From: [Clostridium] viride DSM 6836
Lineage (GTDB): Bacteria > Bacillota > Clostridia > Oscillospirales > Oscillospiraceae
DNA: 64,000 nt
Reading direction: 5' to 3'
NCBI GenBank assembly: GCA_000620945.1
Contig: JHZO01000005.1
Coordinates: 115,773 to 179,772, forward strand
Under the pieces are notes generated by a model. It did not search any database and was not told the DNA's origin. It saw nothing but the letters and a program-made list of their open reading frames with translations. A program made the position numbers and the translations under genes. Positions 45,173 to 55,380 of the stretch are shown piece by piece; the first letter of the stretch is position 1; every line of letters begins with the position of its first letter.

Positions 45173-46426
45173 TCAGCACTTTTCAAAGATGGTGGTTACG
45201 CCCAGACCTCCACCGATGCAAAGGGTGGCAAGGCCACGATGAACCTCATCACGCTTGAGCATTTCATGTAAGAGGGAAACGATGATGCGAGCGCCCGAGG
45301 CACCAATGGGGTGGCCCAGCGCAATGGCGCCTCCGTTGACATTGACCTTCTCCATATCGAAATCCAGTTCACGTGCCACGGCGATGGACTGGGCCGCAAA
45401 GGCTTCGTTGGCCTCGATGAGGTCAATATCTTGAATGGTAAGTCCGGCCTTCTCCAGGGCCTGACGCGAAGCCGGGATGGGGCCCACGCCCATAATTTTC
45501 GGGTCAACGCCGCCCTGGCCCCAAGAGACTACCTTGAAGAGGGGAGTGAGTCCATACTTCTCCACCGCTTCGGCGGAGGCCAGCAGGATGGCAGCTGCCC
45601 CATCGTTGATGCCGGAGGCATTGCCTGCGGTGACGCGGCCGCTCTGGCCTTCGGTGGGGGAGAGTTTTCCAGCCTCAAAGGTCATGGTTACGTTGCCCGG
45701 CTTACCATGATCGGAAGTGGGGAAGGCGCCTCTAAGCTTCGAAAGAGCTTCAAGGGAGGTTTCCTTGGGGTGTTCGTCCGTGGTAACGAGGACGGCGCCC
45801 TTCTTGGATTTCACTTCGATGGGGACGATCTCATCGGCAAAGCGACCAGAGGTCATGGCAGCCATTGCTTTTTGTTGCGAGGCCAAGGCAAAGGCGTCCA
45901 GCTCCTCTCGAGTCAGGCCCCAAAGGTCACAGATGTTTTCTGCGGTGGTGCCCATGTGATAGTTGTTGTAGGCATCCCACAGGCCATCTTGAATCATAAC
46001 ATCCACAAGCTTAGTCTCGCCCATACGTGCACCCCAACGAGCTGCGGGAACGGCAAAGGGAGCACTGCTCATGCTTTCGGTGCCGCCGCAAAGGACGAGG
46101 TTTGCATCACCCGCCAGAATGGAGCGAGCCCCTTCAATCACCGATTTCAGACCGGAGCCACACACCATACCAATCGTGTATGCAGGGACCTTCATCGGGA
46201 TGCCAGCGTGAATGAGGCACTGTCTGGCAACGTTTTGCCCTTGCGCCGTGCCGAGAACATTGCCGAACATGACCTCGTCGAGCCACTCGCCCTGCACCTT
46301 TGCACGCGAGAGCGCTTCCTTCATGACCGCAGCACCCAGCTGTACGGCGGAGACATCCTTCAGCGCGCCGCCGAAGGAACCGACCGCTGTGCGGCAGGAG
46401 CTGACTACATAGACTTCATTCTTCAT
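45173..46426 (-). CDS. Acetyl-CoA acetyltransferase (thiolase)
   Basis: A 417-residue thiolase condensing two acetyl-CoA to acetoacetyl-CoA, the entry to butyrate synthesis. Catalytic Cys in [10 protein letters not shown], His in [16 protein letters not shown], second Cys in LCIGGGLG. It is longer than the usual ~392 residues because about 20-25 residues ([20 protein letters not shown] and on) are inserted just before [19 protein letters not shown] precedes the ATG at 46426; nine extra in-frame codons upstream are not needed. Other butyrate genes are not adjacent. Confidence 0.95.
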   Translation of the reverse strand: MKNEVYVVSSCRTAVGSFGGALKDVSAVQLGAAVMKEALSRAKVQGEWLDEVMFGNVLGTAQGQNVARQCLIHAGIPMKVPAYTIGMVCGSGLKSVIEGARSILAGDANLVLCGGTESMSSAPFAVPAARWGARMGETKLVDVMIQDGLWDAYNNYHMGTTAENICDLWGLTREELDAFALASQQKAMAAMTSGRFADEIVPIEVKSKKGAVLVTTDEHPKETSLEALSKLRGAFPTSDHGKPGNVTMTFEAGKLSPTEGQSGRVTAGNASGINDGAAAILLASAEAVEKYGLTPLFKVVSWGQGGVDPKIMGVGPIPASRQALEKAGLTIQDIDLIEANEAFAAQSIAVARELDFDMEKVNVNGGAIALGHPIGASGARIIVSLLHEMLKRDEVHRGLATLCIGGGLGVTTIFEKC

Positions 46427-46534
46427 AGAACCTAACCTCCCAAAATTAAGCATATCTTCGAAACACAGTATACGTTTTTGAGTATATAGGAAATCTAGGA
46501 AAAAAGAAATGGCTTTGGGAACAAAAGTTGGGCA

Positions 46535-49500
46535 TTATGCTTGTGCTGTAGCAGCAAAATCGGAAAGCACGATGCGACAGAGCCGCAAAAGGTCGTCGCC
46601 CTTTTTGAGCCGCAAGGCCAAGTGAGGCTTTTCTCCCGCAGAAAAGAGCAATCGCTGGCGGTATTTTTCCATGGAGCAGAGGGCCGAAATGCGGGCAAAG
46701 TCCGGTTTCGGAATGGAAAAGCGCAGGAGGGTATCCTTCTGGGACAGTTCCGTAATGCCACACTCTGCAGCCAGGCAGCGCAAGAGGGCGATGGAGATCA
46801 GGTTGTTCACGCTGCGAGGGGGATCTCCATAGCGGTCAATCAGCTCATCTAAAATTTCATCAGCCATGTCCTCGTTTCGAATGCGGGCAATGCGGCGATA
46901 AAGATCCATGCGCTGTTCTGGGGAGGGAATGTAGGAGTCAGGAATGGAGGCCTCCACCGAAATATCGGCGGCGCACTCGGCGGGACGGTGGACGGGCGTT
47001 CCCTGTTCCTCTAGCACGGCCTCCTCCAAGAGGCGTAGATACATATCATACCCCACGCTCATGAGAAAGCCGGACTGCTCCGGGCCGAGAAGGTTCCCGG
47101 CTCCGCGGATTTCCAAGTCGCGCATGGCAATCTTAAAGCCGGAGCCAAAGGCCGCGTATTCGCGAATGGCAGAAAGGCGCCGCTCCGCCACCTCGGTTAG
47201 CACCTTGCCCCGTCGATAGGTCATATAGGCCGAGGCGCGCCGCGCCGAGCGCCCCACGCGGCCACGCAGCTGATGCAGCTGGGACAGCCCCAGGTGATCG
47301 GCATCCTCCACAATGAGGGTGTTCACGTTGGGAAGATCCACACCGGTTTCGATGATGGTGGTACAAATCAGAATATCCAGCTCGTTATCCCGCATCTCAC
47401 GCATAATTTCGCTGAGATCCTCCTGATCCATTTTGCCGTGGGCAATGGCAATTCTGGCATCGGGCAGAAGGGCATGAATCCGCGCGGCACAGCTGTCGAT
47501 GGTCTCCACACGGTTATGCAGATAGTACACCTGCCCGCCGCGCTCTAACTCCCGGCGCATGGCATCGGAAAGAACCGGCCAGTTATGCTCTAACACATAG
47601 GTCTGCACCGGACGGCGATTGTGGGGAGGTTCCTCCAGGGTGGACATATCGCGAAGACCCGAAAGGGCCATGTTGAGTGTGCGGGGAATGGGAGTAGCGG
47701 ATAGCACCAGTACGTCGACTTGACGGAACATTTCCTTCAGCTTTTCCTTATGGGTGACGCCGAAGCGCTGTTCCTCATCCACCACCAGAAGGCCCAAGTC
47801 CTTAAACTTCATGTCTTTGTTGAGCAGTTTGTGGGTGCCAATCAGCAGATCAACGCTGCCTTCGGCAGTACGGCGCAAAATGTCCTTGGTTTGCGCGGCG
47901 GTGCGAAAGCGGCTAACCATCTCAATGCTGACGGGAAATTGCCGAAAGCGCTGCAGTGCCGTCAGGTAGTGTTGCTGCGCCAGAACCGTAGTGGGGGCGA
48001 GGATGGCGGCCTGCTTTCCGTCTAGCACGCATTTCATAATGGCGCGGAAGGCCACCTCCGTCTTACCATAGCCCACATCGCCGCAGAGTAAGCGATCCAT
48101 GGGAGTGGTACGTTCCATGTCCCTCTTGATCTCCTCCACACAGCGAAGCTGGTCATCGGTTTCGGCATAGGGGAATTGCTCCTCAAATTCCCGCTGCCAG
48201 GGAGAATCGGGAGAAAAGGCAAAGCCCGGCTGCCGCTGCCGCTCGGCATACAACTGAACAAGGCCTTTGGCCAAATCTTTTGCGGCTTTTTTGGCGCGGG
48301 TTTTTGCCTTTTCCCACTCCACGCCGCCTAACTTGGAGAGCTTGCGGCTCTCGTAGTCCTCGCCACCGCCAATGTATTTGGATACTAGGTCAAGCTGAAT
48401 GGCGGGGACGTATAGGATATCGGCCCCGGCGAACTGCAACTTCACATAGTCCTTTTGAATTCCGTCGACCTCCATCTTGACCATGCCGGAGAAGCGACCA
48501 ATGCCGTGGTGCTCGTGAACGACCAGATCGCCGGGGGAGAGATCGGAAAAGCTTTCTAGTTTTTGCCGGTTTGACTCCGGCGTTTTGCGCTTCTTTTTGA
48601 TGGCTGGGGCCGCGTTGGCCTCCGTCAGAATGGCGAGCTTGCCGGAAGGAAACTCCAAGCCGGCGGACAGGGCACCCACGCAAATGACAATATCCCCCGG
48701 ACTGGGCAAATCGTGCAGCCCATAATCCACGGAAACGCGCAGCTTCCGCTCACGCAGCAGGGTTTGCAGTTGGTCGGCCCGTCGTTCGCTGCCGGCGAGA
48801 ATTAGAACGGCAAACTCCTCCCGCCGATATTGAAGCAAGTCTTCCTCGGTGGCATCCAGACTCAGGCTCATGCTGGGCAATTGGCGAATCAGGATGGAGA
48901 TGAGGCTCCGAGGTGGAATGGGATAGGAACTCGCCGTAAAGGAATCCAAATAGACCAGGGGAAAGGCGCCCAGCTTGGAAAACAGCCTCTCAAGGTTGGT
49001 GGTAAAGACCGCGTGTTTGCCCGCTAGAGTACCGGCCTCTAAGAGGACTTTGATGTCTTCCTCCCACTGCCATAGGTAGGAGCGACCCCGCTCCAGTAAG
49101 CGTGGAGACTCACAAAGAAGCAGGAGGGAGTCCGGGGCCAGATAATCCGCCGCGCTTGCGATGGTATCGTAGACTTGGGGAAGCAGCAGATCGGGTGGAA
49201 CCTCCGGCGAATCCGTCGGGAGAAAGATCACCTCGGAGGCCGGTAGAATGGTCACCTGATCGACCCGCTGGGTTCTCCGCTGGGTTTGGGGGTCAAAGCA
49301 GGAGAGGGAGTCTACCTCAGAGCCCCAGAATTCCACGCGAATGGGGAGGGCTTCTCCGGGAGAGAAGACATCTAAAATGCCCCCTCGAACCGAGAACTGA
49401 CCCACACCTTCGACCTGCTCACAGCGGGTATAGCCAATGGCCGATAAGTGCTCCGTCAGTTCCGAAAGGGCGTAGGTTCCGGTGAGTTCAATGGTGCGGC

Positions 49501-49909
49501 AAGCACGGCGCATGGTGTCTGGCGGTATGGTTCGCTGCAAAAGAGCTTCGATGCTGACCACCAGAAAGGAAATCTCTCCCTCGGAAAGGGCATGAAAAAG
49601 CCCCAGGCGGTGATGCTCCCAAGGGCGGGAGGCCGTGCCCGGGTGAAACGAAAACTCACGTGCAGGTAAAAAGGCGGGAGTCTCTCCCGTGAGAGCTTCC
49701 AGGTCAGGAAGGAGTGTTTGGGCCTCCCGTTCATCCGCGCAGACCAAGACCACAGGAGCGCCAAAGTCTCGGTGCAGAGCCGCCGCCAGGGGAGCGCGGC
49801 TACCTGCGGTACTTCCGGACAGCAGGGCGGGGGAGGCGCCACCATCTAAGGCGGCCAGGAGCTGCGCATATTCTGGCAGCGATTGCAAAGATTCGGTCAA
49901 TCGTTTCAT
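46535..49909 (-). CDS. mfd: Transcription-repair coupling factor Mfd
   Basis: A 1124-residue translocase that removes stalled RNA polymerase and recruits UvrA. UvrB-like N-terminal domains (about 1-350), RNA-polymerase-interacting domain around 465-535 (SPGDLVVHEHHGIGRFSGMV), then the RecG-like motor: Walker A LLCGDVGYGKTEVA, DEEQ in VVDEEQRFGVTHKEK, SATPIPRTLNMAL, and HQLRGRVGRSARRA. The C-terminal D7 domain is present. TAGGAG precedes the ATG. Downstream of pth in a prs-pth-mfd order. Confidence 0.97.
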   Translation of the reverse strand: MKRLTESLQSLPEYAQLLAALDGGASPALLSGSTAGSRAPLAAALHRDFGAPVVLVCADEREAQTLLPDLEALTGETPAFLPAREFSFHPGTASRPWEHHRLGLFHALSEGEISFLVVSIEALLQRTIPPDTMRRACRTIELTGTYALSELTEHLSAIGYTRCEQVEGVGQFSVRGGILDVFSPGEALPIRVEFWGSEVDSLSCFDPQTQRRTQRVDQVTILPASEVIFLPTDSPEVPPDLLLPQVYDTIASAADYLAPDSLLLLCESPRLLERGRSYLWQWEEDIKVLLEAGTLAGKHAVFTTNLERLFSKLGAFPLVYLDSFTASSYPIPPRSLISILIRQLPSMSLSLDATEEDLLQYRREEFAVLILAGSERRADQLQTLLRERKLRVSVDYGLHDLPSPGDIVICVGALSAGLEFPSGKLAILTEANAAPAIKKKRKTPESNRQKLESFSDLSPGDLVVHEHHGIGRFSGMVKMEVDGIQKDYVKLQFAGADILYVPAIQLDLVSKYIGGGEDYESRKLSKLGGVEWEKAKTRAKKAAKDLAKGLVQLYAERQRQPGFAFSPDSPWQREFEEQFPYAETDDQLRCVEEIKRDMERTTPMDRLLCGDVGYGKTEVAFRAIMKCVLDGKQAAILAPTTVLAQQHYLTALQRFRQFPVSIEMVSRFRTAAQTKDILRRTAEGSVDLLIGTHKLLNKDMKFKDLGLLVVDEEQRFGVTHKEKLKEMFRQVDVLVLSATPIPRTLNMALSGLRDMSTLEEPPHNRRPVQTYVLEHNWPVLSDAMRRELERGGQVYYLHNRVETIDSCAARIHALLPDARIAIAHGKMDQEDLSEIMREMRDNELDILICTTIIETGVDLPNVNTLIVEDADHLGLSQLHQLRGRVGRSARRASAYMTYRRGKVLTEVAERRLSAIREYAAFGSGFKIAMRDLEIRGAGNLLGPEQSGFLMSVGYDMYLRLLEEAVLEEQGTPVHRPAECAADISVEASIPDSYIPSPEQRMDLYRRIARIRNEDMADEILDELIDRYGDPPRSVNNLISIALLRCLAAECGITELSQKDTLLRFSIPKPDFARISALCSMEKYRQRLLFSAGEKPHLALRLKKGDDLLRLCRIVLSDFAATAQA

Positions 49910-49998
49910 AGTGGCTCCTACTGTGCATGGTAGAATAGGGATGCAGATGCCTAGGATGCATAGCGTAGTTACTTATATCTATTCAAGAGATCGTACGC

Positions 49999-50595
49999 TT
50001 AGCCGTTAAATCGTCCCATTGCCGCTTCCACGCCTTGGGTTAAAATTAGCTCCACCGCATCGGCGGCGCCTCGCACGGCCTCTTGAATCAGGACAAGATC
50101 GTTGGGGGGAAAGCGGCCTAAAACCCAGTCTGCCATATCATAGTCGGGGTGGGGCTTGCCGCCCACGCCGATTTTAATCCGAGGAAACTGGTCGGTTCCC
50201 AAATGGGCGATGAGGCTTTTGAGTCCATTGTGCCCGCCTGCACTGCCCTTGCGGCGCACCCGAAGCTTTCCCACAGGTAGATCGGTATCATCCGAGATGA
50301 CCAAAATGCGTTCGGGTGGTATTTTCAGAAAGCGAGCGGCCTCCCCAACCGATTCCCCCGATAGATTCATATAGGTGACCGGTTTCATAAGAAGGGCCGT
50401 CACCGCACCATAGGAAACGCTGTTGGTAAGCGCCCGATGTTTTAATTTTTGTACGGGAATCTGCTTGCGTTCGGCAAGCTCATCAATGGTGAGAAAGCCC
50501 ACGTTATGACGGGTGAGCTCATACTCCCGTCCGGGGTTACCCAGACCGACGACCAAAAAGTCGGTGCCCCCCATACTATTCTTACGGTGAAACAT
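49999..50595 (-). CDS. pth: Peptidyl-tRNA hydrolase
   Basis: A 198-residue enzyme that frees tRNA from dropped-off peptidyl-tRNA. Active-site His in LTRHNVGFLTIDEL, Asn in GLGNPGREYE, Asp in ISDDTDLPVGKLR, and GSAGGHNGLKSLIAHLGT. The ATG at 50595 has TTGGAG nine bases upstream; an ATG seven codons later (50574) lacks a ribosome site but would give a more usual length. Confidence 0.96.
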   Translation of the reverse strand: MFHRKNSMGGTDFLVVGLGNPGREYELTRHNVGFLTIDELAERKQIPVQKLKHRALTNSVSYGAVTALLMKPVTYMNLSGESVGEAARFLKIPPERILVISDDTDLPVGKLRVRRKGSAGGHNGLKSLIAHLGTDQFPRIKIGVGGKPHPDYDMADWVLGRFPPNDLVLIQEAVRGAADAVELILTQGVEAAMGRFNG

Positions 50596-50614
50596 AAAAA
50601 ATGGCTCCAATCAA

Positions 50615-50641
50615 AACCGGCGAAGCATAGCTTCGCCGGTT
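50615..50641 (-). terminator. Stem-loop after prs
   Basis: AACCGGCGAAGC-ATA-GCTTCGCCGGTT, perfect 12-bp stem; on the minus strand followed by TTTTGA. It lies between prs and pth and probably gives partial termination, so pth and mfd get read-through. Confidence 0.78.
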
Positions 50642-50695
50642 GGTTTACTCGAGGAAAGAACCTTTGGCTCCTAGCCGTGGGATCTTCCATTTGAT

Positions 50696-51655
50696 TTAAA
50701 GGAAGAGGCGCGAAACGGAAACCTCTTCGTAAATATACTCAATAGCTTCAGCAAACATGGATGCGGCTGAAATATACTTAATTTTACCACAGTTCATACC
50801 GGGGCGGGGGGGAATGGTGTCGAGGAAGACAACTTCTTTCAAGACGCTGTTCTGAATGCGCTCGATGGCAGGGCCGGAGAGCACACCGTGGGAAGCACAG
50901 GCATAGACCTCGGTAACGCCGCCCACTTCCACCAGAGCCTGTGCCGCGTTGCAAAGAGAGCCACCGGTGTCGACCATATCGTCTAACAGGATGGCACGCT
51001 TGCCGCGCACATCGCCAATGATGTTCATGACTTCACAAGCGTTGGCACGGGGACGGCGCTTGTCCACAATGGCCAGGTTCATGCCCAGCTTTTGCGCAAA
51101 GGCACGGGCACGGGCAACGGAACCGACATCCGGGGAGACAATGACGGTATTGTCGTCATCAATGCCGAAACGGTCGCTGAAGTGCTGGATGAAGAGGGGG
51201 CTTCCGAGGAGGTTGTCCACCGGAATATCGAAAAAGCCCTGAATCTGAGAGGCATGAAGGTCCATCGTAAGAACACGATCCGCACCGGCGCGGGTCAAAA
51301 TGTTTGCCACAAGCTTGGCAGAAATGGGATCACGGGGCTTTGCCTTGCGATCCTGTCTGGCATAGCCAAAATAGGGAATGACGGCGGTGATACGGCCCGC
51401 AGAGGCGCGCTTAAAAGCATCGATCATGACAAGCAGTTCCATCAAATTGTCGTTCACCGGGGTACAGGTAGACTGAATCACAAAGACATCGGAGCCGCGG
51501 ACCGACTCATAAATAGAGACAAAGCTCTCTCCGTCCGAAAAACGTCCTACCTCTAAATTGCCCAAAGGAAGCCCCAGTTCCCTGCAAATGGCTTCGGCAA
51601 ACGGCTGATTGGCATTGCCGGAAAATATCTTTAGATTCTTTCCATGTGCGATCAT
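50696..51655 (-). CDS. prs: Ribose-phosphate pyrophosphokinase
   Basis: A 319-residue PRPP synthase (ribose-5-phosphate + ATP to PRPP + AMP). RFSDGESFV, catalytic PYFGYARQDRKAKPRDPISAK, DLHASQIQGFF, and the PRPP loop DDMVDTGGSL. GGAGAGGG lies eight bases before the ATG at 51655; 18 in-frame codons further upstream are not used. Confidence 0.97.
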   Translation of the reverse strand: MIAHGKNLKIFSGNANQPFAEAICRELGLPLGNLEVGRFSDGESFVSIYESVRGSDVFVIQSTCTPVNDNLMELLVMIDAFKRASAGRITAVIPYFGYARQDRKAKPRDPISAKLVANILTRAGADRVLTMDLHASQIQGFFDIPVDNLLGSPLFIQHFSDRFGIDDDNTVIVSPDVGSVARARAFAQKLGMNLAIVDKRRPRANACEVMNIIGDVRGKRAILLDDMVDTGGSLCNAAQALVEVGGVTEVYACASHGVLSGPAIERIQNSVLKEVVFLDTIPPRPGMNCGKIKYISAASMFAEAIEYIYEEVSVSRLFL

Positions 51656-51730
51656 AATTCCATCCCTCTCCATGTTATCAAAAGTCAAATTCTGCCAGTG
51701 TTTTTTCACGGCAGACTACATTCTGCTTTC

Positions 51731-51759
51731 ATTATAACAAATGTTACCCCTCTTTGCAC
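51731..51759 (-). promoter_or_regulatory. prs promoter
   Basis: Minus strand GTGCAA (51759-51754), 17 bp, TATAAT (51736-51731). Confidence 0.65.
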
Positions 51760-51813
51760 CTATAATTTGCAGCTTGTCTGTAAAAAATCCACGCTGTTTT
51801 CGGAAAGAATCTA

Positions 51814-51869
51814 TTGACTTAAGCAAAAAAATCGGCTATAGTGTGGGTGTACTAACAATACTGATACAC
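51814..51869 (+). promoter_or_regulatory. Promoter and putative GntR operator of the YtrA-type operon
   Basis: TTGACT (51814-51819), 17 bp, TATAGT (51837-51842). Immediately downstream, GTGTACT (51847-51853) and GATACAC (51863-51869) form an imperfect inverted repeat, GTGTA-N13-TACAC. Its position at the start of transcription suits autorepression, which is established for YtrA regulators. Confidence 0.7.
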
Positions 51870-51899
51870 ACAACACACGCAACACAGGAGGGGCGGAGC

Positions 51900-52268
51900 A
51901 TGATTCAGTTGAATTATCGGGACTCCAGACCCATTTACGAACAGGTGAGGGACGGACTGAGACAGCTGCTCATGGGTGGAGGCATTCTGCCGGGCGAAAA
52001 GCTGCCATCGGTTCGTTCCCTTGCTGCCAAACTAACCATCAACCCCAACACCATTCAGCGTGCCTACGAGGCGTTGGAAAAGGAAGGTTATGTTTACACT
52101 TTGGTCGGTAAGGGTACGTTTGCGGCCGAGCGCAGTGATGTAAATGAGGGGCGGCGCCAGGATCTTTTGGCGCTTTTTGACCAAACGGCCGCAGAGCTGT
52201 TATTTTTGGGGGCAACGGCCGATGCATTGGCCATGCGCCTGAAGGAAGTGGAGGAGAAGGGGTCATGA
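51900..52268 (+). CDS. GntR-family (YtrA subfamily) transcriptional regulator
   Basis: A 122-residue repressor. The GntR winged helix reads PIYEQVRDGLRQLLMGGGILPGEKLPSVRSLAAKLTINPNTIQRAYEALEKEGYV in family order. Only a short helical tail follows, as in the YtrA subfamily, which controls linked ABC exporters and responds to cell-wall antibiotics. AGGAGGGGCGGAGC precedes the ATG. Its stop overlaps the ABC ATPase start (ATGA). Confidence 0.94.
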   Translation: MIQLNYRDSRPIYEQVRDGLRQLLMGGGILPGEKLPSVRSLAAKLTINPNTIQRAYEALEKEGYVYTLVGKGTFAAERSDVNEGRRQDLLALFDQTAAELLFLGATADALAMRLKEVEEKGS

Positions 52269-53167
52269 TTGAGCTTCGCGAGGTCGTAAAGACCTTTGAT
52301 GGCACGAGAGCCTTGGATGGACTCTCGATGTTTGTGCCCAAGGGATCAATTTATGGATTGGTCGGCCCAAACGGGGCAGGCAAATCCACGGTGCTGCGCC
52401 ACATCACCGGTGTATACCACCAGGATTCCGGCCAGGTACTCATGGAGGGTAGTCCGATTTTTGAAAATCCAAGCGCAAAGGTACGTTTGGCCGACATTCC
52501 GGATGAGTTGTTTTACTTCATCACCGATTCCACACGGGATTTAATGCAGTTTTATAAAGGGTTTTATCCACGCTTTGACCTACAGCGCTACGAAGCCCTC
52601 AAAGATGTCTTTCGAACGGTGAACGAAAAGCGTCCCATTCGCCATCTTTCCAAGGGCATGCAAAAGCAATCCGCTTTCTGGCTGGCTCTTTGCTGTCGCC
52701 CTGATCTTTTGGTGTTGGATGAACCGGTGGATGGCCTTGATCCGGTGATGCGTCGCCAGGTCTGGAGCCTTCTGATGGAGGATGTGGCGGAGGAAGGTAC
52801 CACGGTGCTTGTCTCCTCCCACAACCTGCGTGAGCTGGAAGACGTCTGTGACCATGTGGGCATTCTTTCCCGCGGGCGGGTGCTGCTAGAGCGTTCTCTG
52901 TCGGAGCTGCAGGAGACGGTAACGAAGTTTCAGCTTGCCTTTGCACCGGGTGAGGAACCCGCCCTTCCCGAAGGTCTTAACATCTTGAGTGAGTCCAGCC
53001 TGGGACGCGTGAAAACCCTGATCATCCGGGGCAATGTGGAGGAAGCGACGGCGCGCCTTAGTGCACTGGGGCCTGTGCTCCTGGATGCACTGCCCCTTTC
53101 CTTGGAGGAAATCTTTATTTACGAGCTGGGAGGTGAGGATTATGCGGTCCGCGAATTGGTGCTTTAA
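52265..53167 (+). CDS. ABC transporter ATPase (YtrB-like)
   Basis: A 300-residue ATPase. Walker A GPNGAGKST, Q-loop less clear, signature degenerate (HLSKGMQKQSAFWLAL), Walker B LLVLDEPVDGLDP, switch His in VLVSSHNLREL. The C-terminal 80 residues are the extension seen in CcmA-type exporters. Coupled to the upstream regulator by ATGA overlap and to the permease by a 26-bp overlap, so all three form one operon. Confidence 0.92.
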   Translation: MIELREVVKTFDGTRALDGLSMFVPKGSIYGLVGPNGAGKSTVLRHITGVYHQDSGQVLMEGSPIFENPSAKVRLADIPDELFYFITDSTRDLMQFYKGFYPRFDLQRYEALKDVFRTVNEKRPIRHLSKGMQKQSAFWLALCCRPDLLVLDEPVDGLDPVMRRQVWSLLMEDVAEEGTTVLVSSHNLRELEDVCDHVGILSRGRVLLERSLSELQETVTKFQLAFAPGEEPALPEGLNILSESSLGRVKTLIIRGNVEEATARLSALGPVLLDALPLSLEEIFIYELGGEDYAVRELVL

Positions 53168-55184
53168 CGTTCCCTTCTTCCGGAAGCAGGCCAAGCGATT
53201 TTGGCCACTCTGGAGCCTGTATACCCTTCTATTCGTGATGCTCCTGCCCATGTATATGCTGATGCAGGCACAGGCTCGTTTCTTGGGGCCGGAGTCCTTG
53301 GCAGATAAGTTCCAGACGTATTTGGCCAGTATGGCAACCTTTGGCTCCTTGTGGATTAACCTATTTTTCTGCATTTTAGTTGCCATGGCACTTTGGTCCT
53401 ATCTCTATAACAATCGTTCCGTCTCCATGATTCACGCCCTTCCGCTCACCCGAGGGACGCTGTTTTTAACCAATTACGTGGCCGGACTTCTGTTTTCCAT
53501 TGCGCCGAGTCTGGTCGTGTTTGTTCTGGCCTTGGGGGTTGAGGTCTTCGTTGGGGCACTCACCATTCCAGCCCTTTGTACTTGGCTGCTCTGCCAAATC
53601 TTATTCACCATCTTTTTCTTCTCCTTTGCCACACTTCTTGCCTTTGTGACGGGACACATACTGGCGCTCCCGTTCTTCTATGGCATTTTCAGTGTCCTGA
53701 CCAAGGGAATTACCATGCTGTTGGATGGGGTGTTTTCAAGCTTTGTCTACGGCTATTCCGAACGATCCCTGACGGCACTTGACTGGTTTGGAAACTGGTT
53801 GTCACCGCTGTATGCCCTTCAGTTGAAGGTGCGACCGGTTCGCCCCTATGTTGCGGAAGACCTTGTCGTACGCCCCCCTATGGAGGTCTCCGGTCTTGGC
53901 GTCTTAGCAGTGTGCGCCGCGGTGGGATTGGGGATGGCCCTTCTTGCCTACCTATTGTACCGTCGTCGCAGCCTGGAGCTGGCAGGAGAAGTGATTACGG
54001 TATCCTACTTAAAGCCTGTCTTTAAGTTTGGTGTGGCGATCTGCTCCGGTCTTGCCTTTGGCATGATGTTCTATCAGCTGTTCCAGCAGTTCTTTTCCCG
54101 GGGAATCTGGTCCTTGCTCTTCTTCCTGCTTCTTTGGGCCGCCATTGGCTACTATGCGGCAGAAATGATGCTGCGAAAGTCGTTCCGCGTATTCCGCGCA
54201 GGGGCACCGGGTCTTTTTGCCCTTCTGCTTCTCATGACTGCGGCGATGCTTGCCATGGAATATGACATTTCGGGATACGAAAAGACTGTCCCCGATGCTG
54301 AAAAGGTTCAAATGGTGCAGGTGTTGGGTTGGCAGGATTCCAAGCTAACCACCGCCGAGGACATCGGTGGCACTATCGCACTGCACGAGACCTTGATCCA
54401 GCAAAAGGCTGACATTGAACGGCAAAGTGACGAGTACAGCCGCAACTCAAACAGCGATTACTATAAAGACCATGAGCTCTATTCCATTCAGTTGCGCTAT
54501 ACCTTGCAGGACGGAAGCATCTTCCAACGTCGATACAGCATTCCGGTATCCCTCGAGACATTGGAGCAGAAGGATTCTCCGGCGAAGCAGTACGATGCCC
54601 TGATGAATCGCCCCGCGGTACGCGTAGAAACCATCTTCCCGGCCACCTACAAGACGGAAAACCTCATGGAAATCAGTATGAACGTTCCGGATTACGCCAA
54701 GCAGGCGCCGGCAACCAGCCAGGTTCCCGGTGTGCGCTTTGAGTCAGACCCCTATGGGCAGGATGCCAAAATGATCTTAAGTGGCGAGGCGGCGCAGAAG
54801 TTCTATGCTGCGGTACGTGAGGATATCACTGCGGGCCGCTTGGGATACGTGTTCTTGGGAGATTTCCATCCAGAATTTAAAAAAATTAATTGCATCAACG
54901 GCATTTACTTTACCTTCCGCCAGGATTATAATAAGACGAATTCTGTAGATGGAATGGAGTCTGCGGACACGAGAACACGATATATGGAAAAGCAGGATGA
55001 AAACGGAAAACGCATTTCCTATTATGAGCAGAACCTTGACCTGCAGATTACTGCAAGCTCCACCATTGCGGTGCTCGAACAGTTTGGGCTACGGCAAGGG
55101 GTTCATTTCATGACGGTTGAGCAGGCAGAGAAATCCGGTTACCTTAACGACCCAAAATACTATGAAAAGTACGGATACCAATAA
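53142..55184 (+). CDS. ABC-2-type transporter permease with C-terminal extracytoplasmic domain
   Basis: A 680-residue membrane protein. It has about eight helices in the first 420 residues (SLYTLLFVMLLPMYMLM, FFCILVAMALWSYLYNN, LSFAT-like stretches, IWSLLFFLLLWAAIGYYAAE, LFALLLLMTAAMLAM) and then ~270 residues without helices, likely outside. The family, common in Clostridia next to YtrA-type regulators, has no proven substrate. ATG at 53142 with GGGAGGTGAGG upstream, inside the ATPase gene. I could not assign the tail domain. Confidence 0.88.
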   Translation: MRSANWCFNVPFFRKQAKRFWPLWSLYTLLFVMLLPMYMLMQAQARFLGPESLADKFQTYLASMATFGSLWINLFFCILVAMALWSYLYNNRSVSMIHALPLTRGTLFLTNYVAGLLFSIAPSLVVFVLALGVEVFVGALTIPALCTWLLCQILFTIFFFSFATLLAFVTGHILALPFFYGIFSVLTKGITMLLDGVFSSFVYGYSERSLTALDWFGNWLSPLYALQLKVRPVRPYVAEDLVVRPPMEVSGLGVLAVCAAVGLGMALLAYLLYRRRSLELAGEVITVSYLKPVFKFGVAICSGLAFGMMFYQLFQQFFSRGIWSLLFFLLLWAAIGYYAAEMMLRKSFRVFRAGAPGLFALLLLMTAAMLAMEYDISGYEKTVPDAEKVQMVQVLGWQDSKLTTAEDIGGTIALHETLIQQKADIERQSDEYSRNSNSDYYKDHELYSIQLRYTLQDGSIFQRRYSIPVSLETLEQKDSPAKQYDALMNRPAVRVETIFPATYKTENLMEISMNVPDYAKQAPATSQVPGVRFESDPYGQDAKMILSGEAAQKFYAAVREDITAGRLGYVFLGDFHPEFKKINCINGIYFTFRQDYNKTNSVDGMESADTRTRYMEKQDENGKRISYYEQNLDLQITASSTIAVLEQFGLRQGVHFMTVEQAEKSGYLNDPKYYEKYGYQ

Positions 55185-55258
55185 TGGGCCGTCTAAGGGA
55201 TTCTTTGATCGAACCGATTTCGGCCAAGGGACCCGATTTCCAATCAAATCAATACCGT

Positions 55259-55285
55259 ATGCGTCCGAGATCTTCTCGGACGCAT
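55259..55285 (+). terminator. Probable terminator of the YtrA-type operon
   Basis: ATGCGTCCGAGA-TCTT-CTCGGACGCAT; the T-run (GTTTTT) comes ten bases later, so efficiency is uncertain. Confidence 0.65.
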
Positions 55286-55380
55286 TCTGGCGTTTTTAAC
55301 GGAGCGCAAAGGCGGTCATTCTGAGGAGACCGCGGTGCGCCATTGTCGACGCGCGACACCAAAGAAAAGGAGCAGTAAAC

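Noticed and set aside
45311..46435. 374-codon open frame opposite thiolase
   Set aside because: Antisense shadow of a gene with clear catalytic motifs on the other strand.
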